Shown: piece by piece, positions 1 through 11,759 of the stretch | Layout: every line of letters starts with the position of its first letter | Position numbering within the stretch: the stretch's first letter is position 1 | From: Pelecanus crispus | Lineage: Eukaryota > Chordata > Aves > Pelecaniformes > Pelecanidae | Reading direction: 5' to 3' | NCBI RefSeq assembly: GCF_030463565.1 | Contig: NC_134643.1 | Location: 127,082,309 to 127,146,308 of the forward strand | Length of the DNA: 64,000 bases | Position numbers and translations under genes: made by a program | The notes under the pieces: generated by a model | What the model saw: only the letters and a program-made list of their open reading frames with translations | Database searches by the model: none | Told to the model about the DNA's origin: nothing

Positions 1-102
1 ATCTTGGCATGTAATCAAAAGGCCCACAGAGCATGAACAACACTATTTGCAAACTAAATATGCTTAATAGGCAGATTGCTAAGACACTTGAATCAAAATC
101 AT

Positions 103-240
103 AGATCATAGAATGCTTTGGGTTGGAAGGGACCTTGAGAGATCATCGAGCCCAACCCCCCTGCAGTAAGCAGGGATTGAACCTGTGAACTTGGCGTTAT
201 TAGCACCGTGTTCTAACCAACTCAGCTAACCCGACTGGTC
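103..240 (-). repeat. tRNA-Ile-headed SINE with CR1-like tail
   Basis: Read on the minus strand, this begins with a tRNA-like segment that has an A box (positions 229-217, TTAGCTGAGTTGG), an Ile anticodon-loop-like stretch (GGTGCTAATAACGCC) and a decayed B box (183-173, GGTTCAATCCC). After a short linker it runs into the usual avian CR1 3' end (GGTCCCTTCCAACCCAAAG, then ATTCTATGAT). A tRNA-Ile head joined to a CR1 tail is the structure described for the passerine SINE TguSINE1, which is mobilised by CR1 machinery. The CpG of the B box is mutated, so this is an old copy. Exact ends and target duplications were not resolved. Confidence 0.75.
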
Positions 241-2922
241 AAATGCCACTATGCTTTTCTTTTTTCAATAGAGATGCACTCCAATTAATTTAACTTCAGT
301 GAATGCAATGAATTAAACCTCAGAGCATGTGGGAAAGAGGGTTTGGGGACTTAAATATTTCTCTTGTGGTGGTTTCTAATTCAGACAGTGCTGAGAAGGT
401 GAGGACAAATGCTTAATTGCAAAATACTTTCTTTAACTTATAAATACTTCTCTATTTCTACCATCCAAATCAATCAAACAGAAAGAACAGGCAGCAGAAA
501 TAGCAAGCCATTGAAAATGTATCTCAGTTTTAATAACAAAAGGGCAAAGACAAGCTCTTCTACTCACAAGGACCCCGCTTTTGGCTTTCCTGGGACCCCA
601 CGTGAGCACAGGTTCACCTGTAAAGAACAGGTTTTAGCATCAGGGCTGAAATTATATCTTTAACATACAAAGGTTCTTGGTTGTAAAATCTAGTCCTCAG
701 AAGAGAAAGAGAATTCCTAATGTGGTATGTTCATAATACGAAACTAATCGCTGAATGGAGGTGAAATGAAGAAAATGTCCTTGGAAGCTTTGAAGTTGTT
801 TTCATAATAAGCAAAAGAAATAGGAAATGCTTTTCCAGTTTCTTGATTTTTTATGCAAATTCAAAAAATAGATGTTGCCTTACTCCATTGCAATTTTCTT
901 TAGTTGGATCTCTTTCATTACAAAGTTATGTACTTTAATAGATGCTTTTAATGCTACCTAGAGAATCTGAATGTTTTGTTTATATCTTAAAAACTGAAAA
1001 GATATATTCTTTTGATAGAGATGTACAGTGTAGTTAATCTATGGTGACACCTTGTGGGAAAACACAACCTCAGATTTACATGACTAAGTAAGATCTCGTG
1101 TGATTGAGGAATGGGGAGGAGGAGCCGCAGTGTTTTGGTTTTGGACAACAATGTTCCTTCCATACACTTTGAAAGGATGGTAACATAGAAATTTATAATA
1201 ATGTTATGATGTTTTGTTCCTGATATTCCAAAGCTTTTTCCTTGTGCCAGCATTGATACTGGTGCAAGGCGAAAGTGCAGTTCTGCTGAGTCAGAACCGT
1301 AGTTTTTTCTATTCACTTCACAAAATTTTAAATTATCAAGTGGGGAGTAAAGCAGTTGAGTAGATTTTTGACTGTCTCTTGAGAGCTTTGTTGTTGAAAT
1401 GCTCCTAAACAAAAGGAAAATTTTTGAAAAGACTGTATGCAGCTGTTTGTTGTGAGTTCAGAAGGATGTATGGGTCTGGTCTTGATCTTTTAGTGCTTTC
1501 TTTAATGGGTGATTAAAAATTAAAGCGTTCATGACTCTTTGAACTTGAGAACAGCCAAAAGCTTTGAACAAATGAAAGATTGTACTATGGAGAATAGGAA
1601 GGAGTTAGTGAATCATTTAATTTTACAATCCAGCTTTTTGTGGAGATCACAAAGGATCTGGAGAGCACTTCAGGCCTCTTAATTCTAACACCTAGTTAGA
1701 AGAAAAACTGGGAGAAAAACTGTTCAAAACCTCCAGATGCGATCTCCATGAGCTTCCTGCGTTCTCAGTGAGGATGCCCAGGAGACAGTATCTCCTACTT
1801 CTATGAGTGCAAGGAATAAAAACAAACCCATATTGTTAAAAGCATTTAACCTGATCCACCTGAAAGTGCCTCCCTAATGGAACTATTTGTGTAATCAAGT
1901 GTTTGGAAAACCAGGGCCTAAATCTGTAGCATTTTGCTGTTCAGATACTGCTGGGTTGCAGGGGGAAACAAACAGAGATGCTACTGACACACATATGTTT
2001 TCTAATTCACAGCAGGAATTTTTGTTGCAAATCTGTTTATGAAAATTCATTAATCCAATTTTGACAGAACACTTTTAAAATATAATGACCTTATTTCTGT
2101 CTTCTAAAGCTCAGTTGTCTCTAAATTTGTCTGATACTAAGATGTCATTTCCCAGGTGTTCTGCCAGGTTTCTCTTGCCACCTGTGGGCTAGAAAGCTGA
2201 ATAAATAATACACAGAATGGAAAGTGTGTGCAATATAACCTATTACCCAGTACCAACTTATTCAAAAGAACCTTGCAAAAGCATCAGTCTTTATGAAAAA
2301 TAGCAAGCTAGATGTACTTAAGAAATGGGGTTTTGTGGTCCCACAGAACTCGTGTCAGAAAGTTGTTAATTTAAGACACACTGTGGTGTTCAGTTTAAAA
2401 TCATGTGGTACATCACTGTACCTGAGGATGGTTCAGAAACCACTCCAGTACATGAGAGTAACTGTGCTATTTAAAAAAACTTCTAAAGAATCCTTTGTGG
2501 AAATACCTCTGCCAGTGAAAACCTCTGTGATTGTGTGGGTTGGCAAATGAATCACAAACAATTGCCCGCCTTCACAAGTGGAGCCAAGCTGTATATTCCA
2601 GACAGAAGAATAAGGAACACACATGTAAATCTCTTTTACGGCTTTGTTTCCCACTTTATGTACACAATAAAACTTCGGGCTCTGCTGTCTTCTGTGCTCT
2701 TCTGCAGGACTGAAATGCACAGACACCTACATTGGCACTCTAGTTTCTTTCTTCACTTGCCCACACAGCTCAGCAGTGCTTCATGCAGCAATCTTTGTGT
2801 CCGTGTCACACCTGGAGAGACACTCTTGGCACAGAGAAGCAGATTGCAAATAACCTCTTTGCTGGGCCTACAGGCTGAACAAAGCAGGTTACCAAAGGAC
2901 CTTTCAGTATCTTTTGGGATAC
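241..2922. other. Gene-free flank downstream of RSPH1
   Basis: No exon with splice borders, no recognisable protein similarity and no clear repeat was found. Open frames here are short and lack any known motif. In mammals the gene beyond RSPH1 is UBASH3A, but I recognise none of its exons. Confidence 0.5.
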
Positions 2923-3518
2923 TGTGCTGGTTTTGGCTGGGATGGTGCTAGTTTTCTTCATACTATCTTGTATGGTGCTATGTTTCGGATTTGTGACCAA
3001 AACAGTGTTGATAACACAGGGATGTTTTCGTTATTGCTGAGCAGTGCCTACACAGAGTCAAAGCCTTTTCTGCTCCTCACACCACCCCACCAGTGAGGAG
3101 GCTGGGGGTGCATGAGAAGCTGGGAAGGGACACAGCTGGGACAGCTGACCCCAACTGACCAAAGGGATATCCCACACCATATGACATCATGCTCAGCATA
3201 TAAAGCTGGGGGAAGAAGAAGGAAGGGGGGGGACGTTTGGAGTGATGGCATTTGTCTTCCCAAGTAACCATTACGCGTGATGGAGCCCTGCTTTCCTGGG
3301 GATGGCTGAACACCTGCCTACCGATGGGAGGTAGTGAATTAATTCCTTATTTTGTTTTGCTTGCATGTCCGGCTTTTGCTTTACCTGCTAAACTGTCTTT
3401 ATCTGAACCCACGAGTTTTCTCGCTTTTACACCTTCCAGTTCTCTCACCAATCCTGTTGTGGGGGAATGACCAAGCAGCTGTGTGGGGCTGGGCCACCTA
3501 CTGGGGTTAAACCACAAC
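2923..3518 (+). mobile_element. Solo LTR, copy A (endogenous retrovirus-type)
   Basis: The block starts TGTGCTGGTTTTGGCTGG and ends GGTTAAACCACAACA, giving TG...CA termini. It shares its body with three other blocks in this window (6426, 23515 and 42431). It holds a CRE-like TGACATCA (3182-3189) followed by a TATA-like CATATAAAG (3197-3205), which fits a U3 promoter. No gag, pol or env sequence is attached, so it is a solo LTR. It is the most divergent copy, with a different segment near 3215-3300. The flanks (GGATAC and AGTACC) are not a clean duplication. Confidence 0.8.
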
Positions 3519-4103
3519 AAGTACCTATCTGTGGAAGTCATTGAATCAAGTATAAAAGCAATTCCATACCTCCTTAACCTGTTTTCTTCCCCTAAAATTT
3601 GATGTCTGACATTATTTCTAATGTGGTAAAAGACCCCAGGCTGAACACATCTGAAAAGTACATGGCCAGTTTAAAAAAAACCTACCTTACACTGTATAAC
3701 AAATTTATTGGCCTTTGGGGTGGGGGGAAGACAGCCTGCTGGAACTGTTCCAGCACAATCCTCCTAGAAAAGAGGAACAATGTTCACTCATGTTCCACGG
3801 CATGTGAAATCTTTTTAGGAGAGAAAAGGCCCCGATACTGCAAGATTTCCCTCTTGCAGTTCCTCAAACTTGCAGGAAGTGAGGACTCATAAAATTTGAC
3901 AGAAGGGATGTTTCCTACATCTTGCATGCATAGATTATAGTGCTCTGGAAAAAGGCATAAATTTCCTTAGCACGAAGTGGATGAAAGAGGGGAAAGCTTG
4001 CTTTATGCAACAGCTCAAACAGGTCTTTTTTCCCTTATCATTTGTGAATGTAAAATGGACCTCTCTCCAAAAGTGTTTAAAACATTTGCTTTTTCAGGTG
4101 GAA
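3519..4103. other. Gene-free stretch
   Basis: Unique-looking sequence between the LTR and the CR1 scraps. The 97-codon open frame at 3599-3892 has no recognisable motif, splice context or promoter, and I do not call it a gene. Confidence 0.4.
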
Positions 4104-4140
4104 ATAGAATCATAGAATCATAGAATGCTTTGGGTTGGGT
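4104..4140 (-). repeat. CR1 LINE 3'-end scrap
   Basis: Tandem AGAATCATAGAATCATAGAA followed by TGCTTTGGGTTGG is the reverse complement of the CR1 terminal repeat and the bases before it. Only the last few dozen bases of the element are recognisable; the sequence beyond is degraded. Confidence 0.65.
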
Positions 4141-4420
4141 GCACTCCAAGACCTTCTTGGTGTGAGAAGAACTTGAGAACCCCAGATGCGTCCTCTAGCT
4201 GCAATGAACTCTAGTGTCCAGCTTCCTTGTCAACTGTGGAAAAAGTCCTGTCTCTGGGGAAGAAGTAGCTCTGAAAGTAAAATGTGACAGGGTCTCTTGA
4301 TGTTTTTCTAAGACCATTTTCTCAGCACCATTTTTCATACACAGCTTTATATATGGGAGGGAATTACGTGACTTTTAACCTTGAACTCATAATGTCTTAT
4401 ATGTCATTAAAATACCAAGG

Positions 4421-4548
4421 TCAGGTTGGATGGGGCTGTGAGCAACCTGATCTACTGAAAGATGTCCCTACCCAGGGCAGGGGAGGTGGACTAGGGGATC
4501 TTTAAAGGTCCCTTCCAACCCAAACCATTCCGTGATTCTATGCTTCCA
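4421..4548 (+). repeat. CR1 LINE 3'-end fragment
   Basis: Shows the usual CR1 3' UTR signature: GGTTGGATGGGGCTGTGAGC, then a GGCAGGGGAGGTGGACTAGG segment, then AAGGTCCCTTCCAACCCAAA and a terminal GATTCTATG-like repeat. Heavily 5' truncated, as most avian CR1 copies are. It has no coding part. Confidence 0.85.
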
Positions 4549-6425
4549 TGATTTAAAGGCAAAAAACTGGGCACCTAAACCAGTATTAGATGCATAAGTT
4601 AAAATGGTCTAATATTTTTAAATAATACTTGTACCAACTTTGGAGTACACTTTGGACATGGGAGTGATAACCTAAGGATGAAAAGCTGGAGGGAAACCTT
4701 CAGAGCCTGAAGTTTAACATCATATCCTTGCATTCAGTACATCTTTTTTTTACTTTATTTAGGAAGAGTTCTGAAAAAATGACTGCTCTAATACTATCTA
4801 AAATGGTCTTTCTTCATTACTGAAAAGCAAAGAGGCAGAAGGATGAGAGAGGCTTAGCATACCTTTGTGCAACAGGCTTTGGCAGGGGTTCCTCCCTCTC
4901 CAAGATAAGGATGAAGGAACTACTACTAACTAGTTTCCAAACTATCCTTAAGGTATTTCTGGAAAATACAGTGAAATTAAATGTCTCATCCAACAAAAGC
5001 ACCAGTGGTTTCCAAAAGGAGCAAGCCATCTTCTTAGGAGCACTTTTTAGCACATTAGAGAATTCCAGATGTTGTTAGCTGTTCTTGATTGTATTCCAGA
5101 CAGGATGCACTTTTTGCAGGTATACCACTGGAGGTCACTCATGTACTAATAAACAATACAGAACCGGCTGCTGCAGGGGAGAAGGTGATTGCATAAATCA
5201 TCCAAGAATGAACTCAGCTTGAACTGAAGATTACCTTAAAACGGAAATGAGTTGGGAAATATGCTGTGCGGATATTTCTCAAATTTACAGTAGAATATAT
5301 TAAAACTAGCAAGTAAACTAATGATTTTTAGTTTTTTATGAAAAGACAAAAACCCCAACATTAACAAGACAAGTTTGCTTTGATCCAGCTACAGTAATAA
5401 TGGCAATGCAGCACGTCTCTTTGCCAAAGAAAGCAAAAAGAGGAACAGATAACCACCTCCAAAAATGTTTACTGAAGTCACAATCAGTGTGACAAGAAAT
5501 TGCAAACAAAATGACATGTAAGATAGGAGGGGAAAGATTGCATGGGAATTTTCTCACTACAAAATTTCTGATAGGAGAAAAACTGCAGGAAGAAGTAATA
5601 AACTCTCTTTATATGACTTGTTTCCTTATCTCTACTTTCTGTTAATCCATTTTTATCACTACCTTTCAAACTTCTGGGCATACCTTTGCTGAGATTATGA
5701 GTTGTTGAGAAAAGGAACTTGTTAAAATGTTTTTCCTTTTTCCCCTAAACTAAAGTTTTAGTATAGATTTCTTGCTCTGAGGTGAAGAATGAAAAAAATG
5801 CAGGTCTTGTTTCAGCAATTATCAGTATAACGTCTCTTATCCCAATTGGGCCAAAACCAGTTATTTTACTTCAAAAGCAAGCTGCTACTGGCTGGCAACT
5901 CTCTACCTCAGGCTCCAGGGCCATCAACTTTCATACCAATATTGTCACACTATGAAAGAGTCAATTAAAGTCAGACAGATACATATGTTAATAATTAAGG
6001 TATAGCTTACATATTATCAGGAAAAAAAATGTTTCAGAGCAGCTTTATTCACCTGCAGAAGAGGAGAAAACTCTGTCCATGGCATTTAGTGCTTGCACAG
6101 TACTTTGTGCAGCTCTGCCTTCCTCTGTACTTTTAACTTACTATTTGATTCCGGTGGCTTCTAGGGGTCTTCCACAGCTGCTGTCTCCTGCTGGCTGCTT
6201 CCTGATTGACAGGTTCTTGGTTTAAAAGGAGCTGCATGTTCAGTTGTTAGCTGCCTGCTGATTAGGGAGTGCTGGACTGGTTTTTGTCTGCTGTGTAGGG
6301 ATACTTATTTAGCTGGGATATGGGAATACAGCAAGCAGAGCTTTTGGTAGTTTGCGTTGGTGCTGGGGAAAGGCAGAAGCTCTCCTGCAAACAGTGTGGG
6401 ACTGTGCCACACCAGTGTTGATGAA
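4549..6425. other. Gene-free stretch
   Basis: AT-rich, unique-looking sequence. I see no exon, RNA gene or clear repeat in it. Confidence 0.4.
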
Positions 6426-6984
6426 TGCCCTGGTTTCAGCTGGGATAGAGTTAATGTTCTTCCTAGTAGCTGGCATAGTGCTGTGTTTTAGATTTAGGAT
6501 GAGGATAATGCTGATAACACACTGATGGTTTAGTTGTTGCTGAGCAGTGCTTACACCAGTCAAGGACTTTTTCAGCTTCCCATGCTCTGCCAGGTGCACA
6601 AGAAGCTGGGAGGGGGCACAGCCAGGACAGCTGACCCAAACTGCCCAAAGGGCTATTCCATACCATGTGACATCATGCTCAGTATAGAAACTGGGGGAGT
6701 TGGCTGGGGGGCAGTGATTGCTCCCTGGGGGCTGGCTGGGTGTTTGTTGGTGGGTGGTTGCATTGCTTGTTTTTTTTCCCCTGGGTTTTGTTCCTCTTCT
6801 TGTTGTTTTCCTTTTCACTGTTTATTTATATTTTATTTCAATTATTAAACTGTTCTTATCCCAACCCATGAGTTTTCTTACTTTTACCCTTCCAATTCTC
6901 TCCCCCATCCTACTGGGGCCGGGTGGGGGGGAGAAGTGAGCAGCTGCGTGGTGCTTGGTTGCTGGCTGGGGTTAAACCATGACA
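6426..6984 (+). mobile_element. Solo LTR, copy B (endogenous retrovirus-type)
   Basis: Full-length relative of the other three LTRs, from TGCCCTGGTTTCAGCTGGGA to GGTTAAACCATGACA. It carries TGACATCA (6668-6675) and, just downstream, a TATA-like TATAGAAA (6683-6690). A TTATTTCAATTATTAAAC segment near 6833-6850 corresponds to the trinucleotide-expanded site of copies C and D. The flanks are ATGAA and ATGAG, at best an imperfect target duplication. No internal retroviral genes accompany it. Confidence 0.85.
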
Positions 6985-7540
6985 ATGAGCTACTGGGTCT
7001 GATCTCCAGCACCAGTGAAGAAAGCATCCTTGGCACATCAGTGGTGAGAGCCTAGACAGGGCTTGGGCAGGGGGACGTTGTGTTCCAGTGTCTCACTGGG
7101 GCTGTGGGTGATGGGGTCCTCCCCTGTGGGAGGTGTGTAGTGGTCCAGGTGCTGTGTATCCAAGGGCCTGCAGAAGGAGGTATGCAGGCTGTTTGCTGTT
7201 AAGGAGGGTAAATGGGATATCAGCAGGGTCTCCACAGAGGTGAGAGCCTGAGCCTGAGGTGGAGGGATGTCTAGGGCCTGGGTTGGATGGAGCTGTGGAT
7301 GGGGACTCCCCTGAAGGAGGCTGCTGAAGTTCATGACTTCTGGCAGCAGGAGACATGTTCCTCCTCCCTGCTTGGACCTGAATGTAGAGAGTTGCTATTG
7401 AGCCTTAACAGCTGATGGAACAGATGCTGCTAAGGGAGGCTTCAGAGCCAGCTGTGCCCAGCTTGGGCACCAGCAGCAAGTGGCAGCAGTTGGAGATCCC
7501 CTTCTGTAGGGAATAAAGGAACCTGTCTGCTGACCAGACA

Positions 7541-8475
7541 TGCTGTCATGGGAGGTTTGTTCTTTGGTAGATGCCCAAATACTGGGTGTTGTAGAGAGAT
7601 GTCCAAGGCTCACCCAGCTGCCTGACTGTTACCCCTCATTGCTCATCAGTGTGACCATCAGTGATACTGCTGAGGGACACCTGGAGCAAGATGAGAGTAA
7701 CTGCAGGATTCTAGGTGGCAAAGGACATGGAAACCCACAGGATGTCCCCTCAATCCTCCATGGGAAGATGTCAGGTAGGAGGGCACACAATCCTGAGAGG
7801 TAACAACTGGTCACATGGCTATTGCCATAGGTAGTGCTTTGGCTTTAATCACCATGGGTCCCTCTGGGAGGAACAAGGAGATATGACAAACTGGGGTAAG
7901 AGTATCTTTGCCAACAGGTTTGTAAATCTGGTGAGAGAGACTTAAACTTGATACCTTGGAAGATGATGATAACTGCTTACACTAAGTGAAGGAATGAAGT
8001 TCAGGGTTGGTAAGTAAATGGGGCAAGGTGATGGGAGCAAGATACCCCATGGGCAAGATAAAACAAGTCAAAAGGGAGCCTACCTTAAGTATGTGTATAC
8101 AGATGGAACTAGGACCTGCTCTTGCAGAACTGTGACATTCTTGGAAAAACTGAAACATGGTGGGACAGCTGACACAACTGGAGCTCTCCAATGAATGAAG
8201 AGCTCATTAGTAAAGACAGAAAGGGAAAATGAGGGAGAGAGTTTTCCTCTATGTGAAGAAGCAGCTTGAATGCATGGAGCTCTTCTATACTATGGACAAC
8301 ATGCTGGTTGAGAGCTTGTGGATCAGCAAGGGTCTTAAGTGTCGCATAGTGTTGGGAATTTGTTACAGATCCATTTCCTCACCCTGATCAGTTGACAGTC
8401 TCCTTTAAACAGCTTAAGGAAGACTACAAAGTAAACAAGAAACTTGGGACTGAGCTGTAACACAGACAAAAAAAT
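7541..8475 (+). repeat. Probable decayed CR1-type LINE, upstream ORF2 part
   Basis: Several stretches resemble the middle of old CR1 elements, for example around 7890-7960 (a CTGGTGAGAGAGACTTAAAC segment) and 8350-8450 (GGGAATTTGTTACAGATCC; AGCTTAAGGAAGACTACAAA). No open frame survives. Together with 9122-9420 it would form one ancient element split by a younger CR1 copy. The call rests on recalled family sequence and is uncertain. Confidence 0.4.
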
Positions 8476-8478
8476 CAA

Positions 8479-8534
8479 AAGTAGTAACATACAGAATACA
8501 CTGAATAAGTAGTAATATATAGAATATACTGAAT
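8479..8534. repeat. 28-bp tandem duplication
   Basis: Two adjacent 28-bp units (8479-8506 and 8507-8534), each starting AAGTAGTAA and ending TACTGAAT or CACTGAAT, with a few transitions between them. They lie directly beside the start of the younger CR1 fragment. Confidence 0.85.
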
Positions 8535-8539
8535 TTTGT

Positions 8540-9121
8540 ATCAGAAATAGCGTGGCCAGCAGGAGCAGGGAGGTGATTGTCCCCCTGTACTCAGCACTGG
8601 TGAGGCCGCACCTCGAATACTGTGTCCAGTTTTGGGCCCCTCAAGACAAGAAAGACATTGAGGTGCTGGAGCGTGTCCAAAGAAGGGCAACGAAGCTGGT
8701 GAAGGGTCTGGAGCACAGGCCTTATGAGGAGCGGCTGAGGGAACTGGGGTTGTTTAGCCTGGAGAAAAGGAGGATGAGGGGAGACCTTCTCGCTGTCTAC
8801 AACTACCTGAAAGGAGGTTGTAGTGAGGTGGGTGTCGGTCTCTTCTCCCAAGTATCAAGTGATAGGACGAGAGGAAATGGGCTCAAGCTGCACCAGGGGA
8901 GGTTTAGATTGGATATTAGGAAATACTTCTTCACTGAAAGGGTTGTCAAGCATTGGAACAGGCTACCCAGGGAAGTGGTTGAGTCACCATCCCTGGAGGT
9001 ATTTAAAAGATGTGCAGATGTGGTGGTTAGCTACATGGTTTAATGGTGGAGTTGGTAGTGTTAGGTTAATGGTTGGACTGGATGATCTTAAAGGTCCTTT
9101 CCAACCTAAATGATTCTGTGA
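8540..9121 (+). mobile_element. 5'-truncated CR1 LINE, reverse-transcriptase C-terminus and 3' UTR
   Basis: Frame 8552-9043 encodes the end of CR1 ORF2, with hallmarks [54 protein letters not shown] and [16 protein letters not shown]. After the stop comes the CR1 3' end (TGGATGATCTTAAAGGTCC, CCAACCTAAATGATTCTGTG). About the last 160 codons are still open, so the copy is fairly young. It lacks the endonuclease and the reverse-transcriptase catalytic core and cannot be active. Confidence 0.93.
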
Positions 9122-9420
9122 AAACAGAAATAAAAACAGACTACAAAGGAAGAATTTAAAAACACTGCACTGGTATGTTAGGAAAGCAAAATTCAGTTTG
9201 AGTTCGAACTGGCAAAGGGAGATCTAGGGTAACAAGAAGAGCTTCTACAGCTACCTGAATAATAAAAAAATAAACACGGAAAATGTAGGCCTGTGATTGG
9301 TGGTCTAGTGACAGGGGATACAGAGAGAGCTTGGAAGCTTAATGCTGCCTTTGTCTTCACAAGCAAGATGCCCAGGTTTCTGTGCCCAGAGGCAGGGTTC
9401 AAGGAAGAGAACTACCAGTG
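9122..9420 (+). repeat. Probable decayed CR1-type LINE, continuation
   Basis: Segments such as GACTACAAAGGAAGAATTTA, TGGTCTAGTGACAGGGGATA and AGGTTTCTGTGCCCAGAGGC resemble the ORF2 region of ancient CR1 elements. It appears to continue the remnant at 7541-8475 on the other side of the younger CR1 insert. No reading frame remains. Confidence 0.45.
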
Positions 9421-10856
9421 GTGGGAGAAGATTGAGTTTGCTTCCGCAAACTTGTGAGGACACAACTTCATGGATCCATAATAATCTTGTACTGATTTCA
9501 ACAACTGACTACCTGCTACATGGAATAAAGAAAGTTGTCGTGAGACTGCACACTCCTGAGATCATAAAAGTTTCAGAGATAATATATATTCCAGGTGGAA
9601 TATTGACAGAAAGGTTTATTCAAAGTATCTTAACTCAGCCTTTTATGAATAAAAATGTTGCAGGTTTACCATAATAAATGATTCACTCTCAAATTTCCCT
9701 TTTTTTGCTCTTTGTCTTTAGTTGTATCCAATTAATCTGATTCCTTTGATTCATCCTCCTTATCCTAGTAGTTCCTGTGGAGGCAAAAGAAAGACAGGAC
9801 ATAGCAACACATCATATTAAAAAATACTGGAAAGTAATCCTAGTAACCTTAAACATAATTCTAGGACTATGCTGTCTACTTCAGTCATCTTTCCCATTGC
9901 CTTTCACTGCCAATACTTAAATTTAACTGTTACACGCTGTTTGTCAGTTGTCAGACAGACTCAGTACACACATATTGACTGCCAGCCGGCCCATATGTAA
10001 CTCTGGAATAGCTAAAGAATGTCTCCTGTTTAGACAAGTATCATAAGAAACATGGAGCAAGAAGGATGGAATTCTTGTGTGGAAAAAAATGATGGTAATG
10101 GGACAGAGAATATAAGGCTGCAAGAAACCAGATTTTGTTACAGCTGCTCTTCACAGTATGTATATTTTCGTCAAATCATTTCCTCTTACTATAACTTAAT
10201 CTTGCTAAACATAAAGACAAGGGGAACAATATGCTGCCTAATTAATTATGGATGTAGACCTATGCTGAAAAATGTATAAAATCCAACTCTTTGATTCTAG
10301 AAATAAAGAGCTGGAAGGAACTTTGAGAACATCTATCACATTCCTATGTTTTCATGCATTGGAATCTGCGTCTATGCTGTCTCTGACAGATACTTGGGTC
10401 CATTTGTTCTTTTTTTAAAAAATAAAACAAAACCAAACCACAAAAAAATAATGGGAATACCAGAACTGCTTCATTGTGGTAGGCCAGAAAATTTGTTAGA
10501 ATCAAGTTCAGTCAAAAATAGTTATTTGAGTCCAAGAGACTTTGAGACAAACCAGGCTCAATGAACTTTTGCCAAATCCAAAGCAGAGCTATGCAGGAAA
10601 CCTGCTTAGATTTCTGCTGGATCTGATCCAAGCCCAGGGATCCTGTAAGATGTCAGTCCTGTACACCAGATCAGCTAGCTGGCTAGTCTGCCCTGAAGCA
10701 GGAGTGCACTTTCAGAGGTAATGGGTAAAAAATGAGAGCAAATAAACTATGAAAATTCCATTCCAAGAGCTGACCTAAATGTTTAGTGTGTACCTCCAGG
10801 CATTTTCACACAGTTTAATAGTCTTTCTGATCCCTATGGATAGTGCTTTGCTTTGA
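9421..10856. other. Gene-free stretch
   Basis: No supported gene. A short segment near 10297-10345 (GAGCTGGAAGGAACTTTGAG) may be the tail of a very old CR1, but it is too short to call. Confidence 0.4.
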
Positions 10857-10862
10857 TTTATT
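10857..10862 (-). terminator. Candidate poly(A) signal for RSPH1
   Basis: AATAAA on the minus strand, about 0.7 kb beyond the last recognised RSPH1 coding sequence. Chosen only by position and hexamer; no cleavage-site evidence. Confidence 0.3.
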
Positions 10863-11559
10863 GTAAAATGGACTGATTACAAATGGATAAATTTATCTTA
10901 TGTTTTCATACATCCGATATGTAAGCTTGCAAATGCTAACACTTAATAAATACAAACACCACAATTGGGTGGAGGCCTACAGGCTAAATATAAGTAAACA
11001 CAGATACAACCTTTTGTTGCTTCTTAGTAATTTTGTATTTAAAACAGGCTTCTGAACTGCCTGGAAGAAAACCTGAGCATCTGAATTCCAAATATCTTTG
11101 GTTTGTAAGAGAAACAAATCAACCAGAGACTGTTCAAACCATAATGCATAACAATACCTAAAATTTGTTTCTTCAGATTTGTTTTGCCTGCTTTTTAACT
11201 GCAGTTGAGAGAATAAGAATACACAGTTCCATTCATGAAAGAGAAGTGGAGTGCTCAAAACCCCCTGAATTACCCAGGGTCTGAAATTTTCTCTGTCATT
11301 TTTGTACAAAAAAAAGTTTGCAGATGCAATCACTTACAAACTCAGCCCTGCAAGTGCTGTCAACTGTACATGCATAGATAATGCTGCACAGAAGTGTCAC
11401 TTCTAATTTGTACTGTTACAGTATACGAACTTGACTACTCAAAAACAGTTTACACCTATAGAGGACTGCCCCCCTTACGGAAGGTTGAGATTCCCATCGT
11501 CTCTTCAGCTTGATAATGGACCTCTCAGCAGCAGCATGACTTCAGCGGATTGACATACA

Positions 11560-11759
11560 TCATTTCAAACCCTGATTGCTAATTGAAGAATGAGCACGCA
11601 TGCCCCATTCCTCACCTTGATCCTCTTGATCTTTGTTTTCTTCTTCCTCTCTGCTTTCCTCATCTTCCTCTTCTGCATCCCCTGCTGCACTAAAAACTTC
11701 ACTGAATACTTCATGAAGAGAAGGCTCATCATCCCTACCCTCAGCAGACTCATCAGTGA
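11560..11759 (-). CDS. RSPH1: RSPH1 exon 8 (last recognised; end uncertain)
   Basis: Acceptor CAG before 11759. Encodes an acidic tail ([19 protein letters not shown], then [19 protein letters not shown]). Two endings are possible: splicing at the GTGAGG donor, with the exon ending at 11616, or reading through to a TGA at 11560-11562, which adds [18 protein letters not shown]. No downstream exon could be recognised with confidence. Confidence 0.8.

Noticed and set aside
160-236. tRNA-Ile-like sequence
   Set aside because: The B box is mutated, the acceptor stem does not pair, and it is fused to a CR1 tail; it is a SINE head rather than a working tRNA gene.
6309-6848. Overlapping frames of 104-169 codons on both strands
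   Set aside because: They fall in solo LTR copy B and recur in degraded form in the other copies; no retroviral or host protein motif is present.
7038-7356. Minus-strand frames of 87-98 codons rich in Pro, Ser and His
   Set aside because: No splice context, family motif or promoter; the two frames overlap in different phases.
8552-9043. 163-codon frame with clear protein similarity
   Set aside because: It is the C-terminal end of CR1 reverse transcriptase in a 5'-truncated element, not a host gene.
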